This document shows positions 7,676 to 14,522 of a stretch of 28,506 nucleotides of DNA, in pieces. Source of the stretch: Bacillota bacterium (GTDB lineage: Bacteria > Bacillota > Bacilli > Bacillales > Cytobacillaceae); contig JAEWIG010000156.1 in NCBI GenBank assembly GCA_023387295.1, positions 1 to 28,506 on the forward strand, given 5' to 3'. The first letter of the stretch is position 1, and each line of letters starts with the position of its first letter. A model generated the notes under the pieces. It was not told the DNA's origin and did no database searches. It saw only the letters and a list, made by a program, of their open reading frames with translations. Position numbers and translations under genes: made by a program.

Positions 7676-8890
7676 ATGAACTTTGAATTTTCCGAGGAAC
7701 AAGTAATGTTAAGAAAAATGGTTAGAAGCTTTGCAGATAAAGAAATTATTCCTCATATACAAAAATGGGATGATGAAGGGCATTTTGATCCAAATATATT
7801 AAATCGCCTAGGGGAATTAAACTTAATGGGAGTTTGTATTCCTGAAGAATACGGTGGAAGTGGGATGGATTATAACTCGCTTGCCATCGTTTGCGAGGAG
7901 CTAGAAAGGGGAGATACAGCATTTCGAACAGCTGTTTCCGTGCATACGGGATTAAACAGCCTAACGTTATTACAATGGGCAACTGAGGAGCAAAAGCAGA
8001 AATACCTTGTTCCACAGGCAAAAGGAGAAAAAATTGGAGCGTTTGGATTAACAGAGCCTGGTGCAGGATCAGATGTTGCCGCTCTCGCTACCACTGCAGT
8101 GAAAGATGGGGATGATTACATTTTAAATGGATCGAAAACATGGATTTCATTATGTGATCTTGCTGATCACTTCCTTGTTTTTGCTTATACAGATAAAACA
8201 AAGGCTCATCACGGTATATCAGCATTTATCATCGAGCGGACTATGCCGGGTTTCTCATCTAAAGCCATTAAAGGGAAGTTAGGAATTCGTTCCGGGAACA
8301 CGGGAGAATTATTTTTTGACCAAGTAAGAGTTCCAAAAGAAAATCTGCTTGGAAAAGAAGGGGAAGGCTTTAAAATCGCGATGTCTGCTCTTGATAATGG
8401 TCGATTTACAGTTGCTGCCGGAGCGGTAGGTCTAATAATGGCAAGCCTTGAGGAAAGTGTGAACTATTGTCATGAACGAAAAACATTTGGCAAGGAAATA
8501 GGAAAACACCAGCTTGTTCAACAAATGATTGCTAACATGGAGGCTGGTTTACAGATGAGCCGTTTGTTAGTTTACCGTGCTGGGGAGTTAAAAAATCAAG
8601 GGAAACGCAATACGAGAGAAACGTCTCTTGCTAAATGGCAAGCTTGTGATTTTGCCAATAAAGCTGCCGATGACGCTGTGCAAATTCACGGTGCTTACGG
8701 CTATTCTAATGAATATCCAGTCGAGCGTTTCTTACGGAATTCGAAAGCTCCTGTTATTTATGAAGGGACGCGAGAAATCCATACCATTATGCAAGCAGAA
8801 TATGTGCTGGGATATCGTGAGGATAAGCCATTAAGTCATCCACTTCCGGCATGGCCGTTTGAGGAAAACAAAAATATGGTAAATAGTTAA
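7676..8890 (+). CDS. Acyl-CoA dehydrogenase, glutaryl-CoA dehydrogenase-like
   Basis: 404 residues, ATG behind an AGAAGAGGG-type site. All acyl-CoA dehydrogenase features are present: an N-terminal helical domain, 'AFGLTEPGAGSD' and 'LNGSKTWIS' in the middle FAD-binding domain, 'RKTFGKEIGKHQLVQQMIANM', and 'YEGTREIHT' with the catalytic glutamate at residue 363. Two points favour a glutaryl-CoA dehydrogenase over a short-chain fatty acyl enzyme. The glutamate lies in the YEGTxxIH context, and 'ELERGDTAFRTAVSVH' matches the 'ERVDSGYRSAMSVQ' of human GCDH, where the arginine contacts the substrate carboxylate (recalled, not computed). Whether it decarboxylates to crotonyl-CoA or stops at glutaconyl-CoA cannot be read here. 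It is co-transcribed with the CoA-transferase. A 13-bp hairpin follows the stop. Confidence 0.9.
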   Translation: MNFEFSEEQVMLRKMVRSFADKEIIPHIQKWDDEGHFDPNILNRLGELNLMGVCIPEEYGGSGMDYNSLAIVCEELERGDTAFRTAVSVHTGLNSLTLLQWATEEQKQKYLVPQAKGEKIGAFGLTEPGAGSDVAALATTAVKDGDDYILNGSKTWISLCDLADHFLVFAYTDKTKAHHGISAFIIERTMPGFSSKAIKGKLGIRSGNTGELFFDQVRVPKENLLGKEGEGFKIAMSALDNGRFTVAAGAVGLIMASLEESVNYCHERKTFGKEIGKHQLVQQMIANMEAGLQMSRLLVYRAGELKNQGKRNTRETSLAKWQACDFANKAADDAVQIHGAYGYSNEYPVERFLRNSKAPVIYEGTREIHTIMQAEYVLGYREDKPLSHPLPAWPFEENKNMVNS

Positions 8891-8901
8891 TTTTAATATT
8901 A

Positions 8902-8937
8902 TGTTCCTTCACTTGCTCTTTTAGAAGTGAGGGAACA
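8902..8937 (+). other. 13-bp intercistronic hairpin without a T-tract
   Basis: TGTTCCTTCACTT (8902-8914) pairs with AAGTGAGGGAACA (8925-8937) around a ten-base loop. No run of T follows on either strand, so this does not look like an intrinsic terminator. Its position between the dehydrogenase and permease genes suggests an RNA stability or processing element that tunes expression within the operon. Confidence 0.6.
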
Positions 8938-8983
8938 AGCTCTTAGGGATGGGAGTACAGAGAACTTGGATGGAGGGGATTTA

Positions 8984-10381
8984 ATGGCAAAAAAAGATGA
9001 GTTTTCACGAGTATTATCGCGTTCGGATGTTATTGTTCTAGCTTTTGGAGCAATGATAGGTTGGGGATGGGTCGTCTTATCAGGTGATTGGATATTAAAA
9101 GCTGGTTCATTAGGCTCAATGATTGCGTTCTTAATTGGTGGAATCATGGTTACATTTGTCGGATTAGTTTATTCTGAACTCACTACAGCTTTGCCGAAAA
9201 CTGGAGGAGCTCATCATTTCGCTCAAGCAGCATTAGGGAAAAAAGCTGCATTCATCGTGTCTTGGTCAATATTACTTGGTTATATTTCTGTTGTTGCCTT
9301 TGAAGCGGTCGCATTACCGACCGTTATTGAATACATATTTCCGAATTACCAAGTTGGATATATGTGGACGATTGCAGGCTGGGATGTCTATTTTTCCTGG
9401 GTAGCTGTAGGGATGATTGGGTCTATCCTTGTAACCTGGATCAATTGGATTGGGGTAAAACAAGCTGCAACACTCCAATTAATATTAACGCTTTTATTAG
9501 CGATAGTCGGTCTAAGTTTAATTTTTGGCTCTGCAGTTACTGGTGAAGTGAAAAATTTGTCGCCTCTTTTTACTGGAGGAATGGCTGGAGTTATGTTAGT
9601 AATGATAATGACACCATTTATGTTTGTTGGCTTTGACGTCATTCCACAAATGGCAGAGGAAATGAATATCCCGAAAAAGACGGTAGGAAGAATCCTGTTA
9701 TTATCCGTCGCATTAGCGGTTTTTTGGTATATTTTCATCATATTAGGCGTGTCATTGTCGTTAAATGATGGACAGCTTCAAGTAGCAAGCTTGCCAACTG
9801 CTGATGCAATGGGTGCTGTTTTTGGATCCGCGTTCTTCTCGAAAATATTAATCCTTGGTGGAATTGCTGGAATTTTAACAAGCTGGAACGCCTTTATTAT
9901 TGGTGGAAGCCGTGTCATGTATGCAATGGCACAAGATGGTATGCTGCCAAAGTGGTTTGGTAAACTCCATCCAAAATATAAAACTCCAGGTAATGCTATT
10001 TTTATCATTGGATTCCTAGCTACCTTAAGTCCTCTCCTTGGTCGTCCAGCATTAGTTTGGCTTGTTGATGCTGGTGGACTATCCATTGTAATCGCATACT
10101 TTATCGTGTCTGTCTCATTTATCGTACTCCGCAAAACACAACCAGAATTAGAAAGACCATTTCGTGCTGGAAAAAGCAATATAGTGGGTATTTTAGCTAC
10201 TATATTAAGCATTGGGTTTATCATATTGTACATGCCAGGTATGCCAGCATCCCTTATTTGGCCATATGAATGGATAATATTTGGTGTTTGGTGGATATTC
10301 GGATTGTTCTTCTTCGTTCAGATTCCAAACATAAAAGAAATAAAAACAAGTGCTGCAACTGAACAAAGTTTCAAGGAGTGA
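8984..10381 (+). CDS. APC-superfamily amino-acid permease
   Basis: 465 residues. The ATG at 8984 follows GGAGGGG at the right distance and begins MAKKDEFSRVL. An upstream in-frame start at 8927 lies inside the preceding hairpin and has no site. About twelve transmembrane helices are visible, with the APC helix-1 motif 'AFGAMIGWGWVVLSG' (the unwound GxG substrate site), 'GLVYSELTTALPKTGGAHHF' in helices 2-3 and 'GSRVMYAMAQDGMLPKWFGK' in the loop after helix 8, typical of amino acid and polyamine transporters. The substrate is unknown. Placed between a glutaryl-CoA-dehydrogenase-like gene and a semialdehyde dehydrogenase, candidates are lysine, 5-aminovalerate, GABA or a related amine, which is inference only. 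It sits in the plasma membrane. Confidence 0.92.
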   Translation: MAKKDEFSRVLSRSDVIVLAFGAMIGWGWVVLSGDWILKAGSLGSMIAFLIGGIMVTFVGLVYSELTTALPKTGGAHHFAQAALGKKAAFIVSWSILLGYISVVAFEAVALPTVIEYIFPNYQVGYMWTIAGWDVYFSWVAVGMIGSILVTWINWIGVKQAATLQLILTLLLAIVGLSLIFGSAVTGEVKNLSPLFTGGMAGVMLVMIMTPFMFVGFDVIPQMAEEMNIPKKTVGRILLLSVALAVFWYIFIILGVSLSLNDGQLQVASLPTADAMGAVFGSAFFSKILILGGIAGILTSWNAFIIGGSRVMYAMAQDGMLPKWFGKLHPKYKTPGNAIFIIGFLATLSPLLGRPALVWLVDAGGLSIVIAYFIVSVSFIVLRKTQPELERPFRAGKSNIVGILATILSIGFIILYMPGMPASLIWPYEWIIFGVWWIFGLFFFVQIPNIKEIKTSAATEQSFKE

Positions 10382-10525
10382 TATATATAATAAATACCGA
10401 AAAAATTAATTGAATATTCGGAAGTTAATTTTCTTTACGGGTACATATATTACCTGAATGCTCATCTTTTGCCATGGTCAAAAATATTGAAAGTATTTTA
10501 ACAAAATTTTCAAGGAGGAATATTC

Positions 10526-11977
10526 ATGTTAACGAAGCAAATTGAAAAAGGAATATTTATTAATGGAGAATGGAGTAATGCAGAAGATGGTTCGACAATT
10601 ACTGTTACGAATCCAGCAACTTTAGAGGTATTATCTGAAGTTTCCTATGGTGGTGAACTTGAGACTAGAAAAGCAATTTCTGCAGCAAAAGATGCATTTT
10701 CGTTATGGTCTCAAAAAACGGCTAGAGAGCGTGCAACGATTCTATATAAAGCATATGAAAAAATGCTTGAAAAGAAAGAGGAACTAGCACATATTCTAAC
10801 ATCTGAACAGGGGAAACCATTATCAGAGGCGAGGACTGAAATTGAAGCAGCAGCTAGTTATTTATTATGGAATGCCGAAGAAGGAAATCGAATATATGGA
10901 GAAGTGATTCCTTCATCTAGATCGGATAAGCGCCTTCTTTTGATTCCTCAACCAATAGGAGTTATTGCCGCAATTACTCCTTGGAATTTCCCAGCTTCGA
11001 TGGTGACAAGAAAACTAGCACCTGCTTTAGCGGCAGGCTGTACAGTGATCCTAAAGCCTGCGTCTCAAACTCCACTAACAGCGATTGCAATTGTGAAAAT
11101 ACTAGAGGAAGTAGGACTACCAAAAGGAGTATTAAATCTCGTCACTGGTCATGCAAGAAAGATTGCAGACGTATTAACGAATGATCCTTATGTCCGTTTA
11201 ATTACATTTACCGGATCTACTGAAGTGGGTAGAGAATTAATGGAGAAAAGTGCAAAGCAAATAAAAAAGCTTAGCTTGGAACTCGGTGGGCATGCTCCAA
11301 TTGTCGTGATGGATGATGCTAACATAGAATTGGCTGTAAATTTAACACTCGCTAGTAAATTTAGAAATGCGGGGCAAACATGTATTTGTACTAACCGAGT
11401 TTATGTACAAAAGAGTATTGGTGATCAATTTGTTGAAAGACTTGTTAATAAAGTAAAGGAAATGACTGTAGGAAATGGGATAGATGAACAAACGACAATG
11501 GGGCCATTAATCGATAAAAACGCACTTGAAAAAGTGATAGAGCATGTAAAGGACGCTGAATCGAAAGGAGCTACCATTGCAGAAGGCGGAGAAGAATGGA
11601 ATGGCAAGTTAGGTGGAAATTTCTATCAACCTACCGTCCTTACGAATGTAACCAATGATATGAAGGTCATGACGGAGGAAACATTTGGCCCAGTTTTACC
11701 AATTCAATTTTTCGAAAATGATGAAGATGTCATTGAAGAAGCCAATCATCTTCAATATGGGTTAGCCGCTTATGTAATGACAGAAAATACGAATCGCGCC
11801 TTTAAAATGATGGAAGCACTCGAGTATGGGATTATTGGAATAAATGACGTATTTCCTGGAACAGCTGAAGCTCCATTTGGAGGAATGAAAGAATCGGGTT
11901 TTGGTAAAGAGGGTGGGAAGGAAGGAATCCTTGAGTTTGTTGAAATGAAATATGTATCCATAGGAATTACTCAATAG
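10526..11977 (+). CDS. NAD(P)-dependent aldehyde dehydrogenase, succinate/glutarate-semialdehyde type
   Basis: 483 residues, the usual GabD length, with ATG behind AAGGAGGA. The cofactor site is 'PWNFP' and 'TFTGSTEVG'. The general base is Glu252 in 'LELGGHAPIV'. The catalytic nucleophile is Cys286 in 'NAGQTCICTNRVYV', and Cys288 gives the CxC pair seen in succinate-semialdehyde dehydrogenases, where it can act as a redox switch. 'EETFGPVLPI' and 'GGMKESGFGKEGG' complete the family pattern. Likely reaction: succinate or glutarate semialdehyde to the dicarboxylate (GabD or DavD role). If the second, its product would be the substrate of the CoA-transferase upstream. A 144-base gap separates it from the permease, so it may also have its own promoter. 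A terminator follows. Confidence 0.92.
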   Translation: MLTKQIEKGIFINGEWSNAEDGSTITVTNPATLEVLSEVSYGGELETRKAISAAKDAFSLWSQKTARERATILYKAYEKMLEKKEELAHILTSEQGKPLSEARTEIEAAASYLLWNAEEGNRIYGEVIPSSRSDKRLLLIPQPIGVIAAITPWNFPASMVTRKLAPALAAGCTVILKPASQTPLTAIAIVKILEEVGLPKGVLNLVTGHARKIADVLTNDPYVRLITFTGSTEVGRELMEKSAKQIKKLSLELGGHAPIVVMDDANIELAVNLTLASKFRNAGQTCICTNRVYVQKSIGDQFVERLVNKVKEMTVGNGIDEQTTMGPLIDKNALEKVIEHVKDAESKGATIAEGGEEWNGKLGGNFYQPTVLTNVTNDMKVMTEETFGPVLPIQFFENDEDVIEEANHLQYGLAAYVMTENTNRAFKMMEALEYGIIGINDVFPGTAEAPFGGMKESGFGKEGGKEGILEFVEMKYVSIGITQ

Positions 11978-12005
11978 ATTTTATTTTACTATCTATCATT
12001 CTACT

Positions 12006-12032
12006 GGGCATTCTTTTGAGTGCCCTTTATTT
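12006..12032 (+). terminator. Intrinsic terminator after the aldehyde dehydrogenase gene
   Basis: GGGCATTC (12006-12013) pairs with GAGTGCCC (12018-12025) around TTTT and is followed by TTTATTT. It closes the four-gene catabolic cluster. Confidence 0.85.
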
Positions 12033-12050
12033 CTGTGTGAAAATAAAATC

Positions 12051-12122
12051 GTCGTCAGTTTCATTGAACAAGCCTCGATGTTAACGAAGTAATCGTAAGC
12101 GCAGTGAGATGAAGCTGACGAC
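12051..12122. repeat. 72-base inverted-repeat element of unknown type
   Basis: GTCGTCAGTTTCAT (12051-12064) and ATGAAGCTGACGAC (12109-12122) are inverted copies with one mismatch (a G-U pair in RNA). They enclose 44 bases that are more GC-rich than the surroundings and include the palindrome GTTAAC. Read on the minus strand the element is followed by GATTTTATTTT, so it could end the DUF3870 transcript, but the loop is far longer than in a normal terminator. It may be a small dispersed repeat. Confidence 0.55.
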
Positions 12123-12146
12123 ATTTACATAACAAGGTTGATAAAT

Positions 12147-12461
12147 TTAAACCATAGAATTTAATGTTTCGTATTGTTTATATAGATCCTTTAATGCGGC
12201 TATTAGAGCATTGTTAGCTTTCCCTAAATAGCCTTCCTTTAATTGTTGGAGAGGCTTATCAATTCCATTTCTTAAACTGTGGCCCTTTAAGAGGGTGGAA
12301 ATATAATCTCTGCCGTGCTCAGTAGCCAAAGTACAAGAAGCATGTACAATGACCCCATAATATTTATCAATTTCAGCAGTAATTGTTAAGGTTTCAAAAA
12401 CATTTCTTGCAGCCATTCCAGATGGTAACTTAGCATGACCGGCAATAAAGATTGTATTCAT
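12147..12461 (-). CDS. DUF3870 domain-containing protein
   Basis: 104 residues on the minus strand, ATG behind AGGAGAGATG. The whole protein fits DUF3870 as I recall it: 'FIAGHAKLPSGMAA' at the start, 'ITAEIDKYYGVIVHASCTLAT' in the middle, 'LLKGHSLRNGID' and 'YLGKANNALIAALKDLY' at the end. There is no signal peptide or transmembrane segment, so it is probably a small cytoplasmic protein. The family function is not known. It is a single gene convergent with the aldehyde dehydrogenase and divergent from ilvD, and the inverted-repeat element lies just past its stop. Confidence 0.85.
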   Translation of the reverse strand: MNTIFIAGHAKLPSGMAARNVFETLTITAEIDKYYGVIVHASCTLATEHGRDYISTLLKGHSLRNGIDKPLQQLKEGYLGKANNALIAALKDLYKQYETLNSMV

Positions 12462-12636
12462 CTCATCTCTCCTAATAATATTATATATATTTAGAATAAT
12501 ACAAATAACATTTATTGTTAATCTTTTATTTTTATTATATGAAAATATAAAATAACCATAAATTGAAGATGAAAAATGAAAACAAGTAAATAATTGTCGG
12601 ATTTTTCTTTACTTTAAAGGAATAAAGGAGTTAAAA

Positions 12637-12645
12637 TGATATAAT
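12637..12645 (+). promoter_or_regulatory. Extended -10 promoter of ilvD
   Basis: TGATATAAT gives an extended -10 (TG-n-TATAAT, hexamer at 12640-12645). No good -35 is present at 16-18 bases upstream, which the TGn extension can offset. Transcription would start near 12652, about 78 bases before the ilvD start. I see no T-box sequence (AGGGTGG...) in the leader, although ilv genes in this group often have one. Confidence 0.55.
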
Positions 12646-12729
12646 ATCATTATGAATAATGCTACAATTATTAACAATGACAATGTTCAGTTAAATTTTA
12701 TTAACCTACTAAATATGGAGGGATTTATC

Positions 12730-14406
12730 GTGGAGAATCTAAGAAGTAATATGATAAAAAAAGGATTTGATAGGGCACCGCATAGAAGCTTGCTTCGAGC
12801 GGCAGGCGTTAAAGAAGAAGACTTCGATAAGCCTTTCATCGCAGTTGTAAACTCGTATATTGATATTGTTCCAGGACATATTCATTTACAAGAATTCGGA
12901 AAAATTGTGAAGGATGCGATTCGTGAAGCTGGTGGAGTGCCATTTGAAATGAATACAATTGGTGTTGATGATGGAATTGCGATGGGGCATATTGGAATGA
13001 GGTACTCCTTGCCAAGCCGTGAAATCATTGCAGATTCAGTTGAAACAGTGGTCGCTGCCCATTGGTTTGATGGAATGGTCTGTATTCCAAACTGTGACAA
13101 AATTACGCCAGGCATGATGATGGCAGCAATGCGCTTAAATATCCCAACGATTTTTGTGAGTGGGGGACCAATGAAAGCTGGAGTAACAAGTGATGGTCGA
13201 AAAATCTCCTTATCGTCTGTGTTTGAAGGAGTAGGAGCTCATCAAGCAGGGAAACTAGATGACGAAGGGTTGTTAGAGCTTGAACAATTTGGTTGTCCGA
13301 CATGCGGCTCATGCTCAGGAATGTTTACGGCAAATTCAATGAACTGTCTATGTGAGGCACTAGGTCTATCTTTGCCAGGAAACGGGACGATTCTAGCAGT
13401 TGCTCCTGAAAGGAAAGAATTTGTTAAAAAATCAGCCAAGCAGCTAATGTACCTAATTAAAGAAGATATTAAACCTAGAGATATCGTTACAGAAAAAGCT
13501 ATTGATAATGCATTTGCGCTTGATATGGCACTTGGTGGTTCAACGAATACGGTACTACATACTCTTGCTCTTGCTAATGAAGCAGGAATTGAATATCCTA
13601 TCCAAAGAATAAATGAAGTTGCAGAACGAGTACCTCATCTCTCGAAATTAGCACCGGCGTCTGATCATCATATAGAAGATTTACATGAAGCTGGTGGAGT
13701 AACGGCCGCGTTGTATGAGCTATCGAAAAAAGAGGGTGCTCTTCATCTTGATACTTTAACGGTGACTGGGAAAACATTAGGAGAAAATATTGCGGGTTGC
13801 GACGTCAAAAACCATGAGGTTATTCGTCCGATTGACAATCCTTATTCTGAAAAGGGAGGACTAGCCGTTTTATTCGGTAATTTAGCTCCGGATGGTGCCA
13901 TCATAAAAACGGGTGGAGTTCAGGATGGCATCACTCGTCATGAAGGTCCTGCGATTGTGTTTGAATCGCAAGAAGAAGCATTAGAAGGTATTTCAAAAGG
14001 CGAGGTGAAAGCAGGACACGTCGTTATCATTCGCTATGAAGGCCCTAAAGGTGGTCCTGGAATGCCAGAAATGCTTGCGCCAACCTCTCAAATTGTAGGA
14101 ATGGGACTTGGACCAAAGGTAGCGCTAGTCACAGATGGTCGTTTCTCAGGTGCTTCTCGAGGTCTTTCAATTGGACACGCTTCTCCAGAGGCTGCTGAAG
14201 GTGGACCGCTCGCATTTGTAGAGAACGGTGACCATGTTGTCATTGATATTGAGAACCGAACAATGGATGTTCAAGTACCTGAAGATGTATGGGAAGAACG
14301 CAAAGCAAACTGGAAGGGCTTTGAACCGAAAGTGAAAACAGGATACTTAGCACGCTATTCGAAATTAGTGACATCTGCTAGTACCGGTGGAATAATGAAA
14401 ATTTAA
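12730..14406 (+). CDS. ilvD: Dihydroxy-acid dehydratase IlvD
   Basis: 558 residues from the GTG at 12730, seven bases after GGAGGG; this start gives MENLRSNMI, which lines up with the N-terminus of B. subtilis IlvD and its usual length. The enzyme dehydrates 2,3-dihydroxyisovalerate and dihydroxymethylvalerate to the keto acids of valine and isoleucine (leucine by extension) using an Fe-S cluster and Mg2+. Visible motifs are 'IPNCDKITPGM' and 'CPTCGSCSGMFTANSMNC', with the cluster cysteines, 'GGSTNTVLH' and the C-terminal 'VTDGRFSGASRG'. Close similarity to B. subtilis IlvD along the whole length argues against a sugar-acid dehydratase. It stands alone, with no other ilv or leu gene nearby. 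An in-frame ATG at 12652 would add 26 residues but has no ribosome site. Confidence 0.97.
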   Translation: MENLRSNMIKKGFDRAPHRSLLRAAGVKEEDFDKPFIAVVNSYIDIVPGHIHLQEFGKIVKDAIREAGGVPFEMNTIGVDDGIAMGHIGMRYSLPSREIIADSVETVVAAHWFDGMVCIPNCDKITPGMMMAAMRLNIPTIFVSGGPMKAGVTSDGRKISLSSVFEGVGAHQAGKLDDEGLLELEQFGCPTCGSCSGMFTANSMNCLCEALGLSLPGNGTILAVAPERKEFVKKSAKQLMYLIKEDIKPRDIVTEKAIDNAFALDMALGGSTNTVLHTLALANEAGIEYPIQRINEVAERVPHLSKLAPASDHHIEDLHEAGGVTAALYELSKKEGALHLDTLTVTGKTLGENIAGCDVKNHEVIRPIDNPYSEKGGLAVLFGNLAPDGAIIKTGGVQDGITRHEGPAIVFESQEEALEGISKGEVKAGHVVIIRYEGPKGGPGMPEMLAPTSQIVGMGLGPKVALVTDGRFSGASRGLSIGHASPEAAEGGPLAFVENGDHVVIDIENRTMDVQVPEDVWEERKANWKGFEPKVKTGYLARYSKLVTSASTGGIMKI

Positions 14407-14420
14407 TACTTTGATATTTA

Positions 14421-14455
14421 AGATCAGTTGAAGTTCACTTCACTGGTCTTTTTTA
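14421..14455 (+). terminator. Intrinsic terminator of ilvD
   Basis: AGATCAGTTGAAG (14421-14433) pairs with CTTCACTGGTCT (14438-14449) with one bulged T and a four-base loop, followed by TTTTTTATTT. It ends the single-gene ilvD transcript. Confidence 0.92.
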
Positions 14456-14522
14456 TTTGCAAATTTCATAATTTCATAATCAGAGAGGTTAAAGTAAAAG
14501 AAAGTCAAGGGGGTGCTTAAAA

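Noticed and set aside
9388..10233. Two long minus-strand open frames (117 and 151 codons) opposite the permease gene
   Set aside because: They have no good ribosome sites, their composition is Ile/Pro/Thr-rich as expected from antisense of a hydrophobic protein, and the plus-strand frame is a clear APC permease.
12462..12729. T-box leader for ilvD
   Set aside because: No specifier stem, T-box sequence or terminator in the 268-base gap; only an extended -10 is evident.
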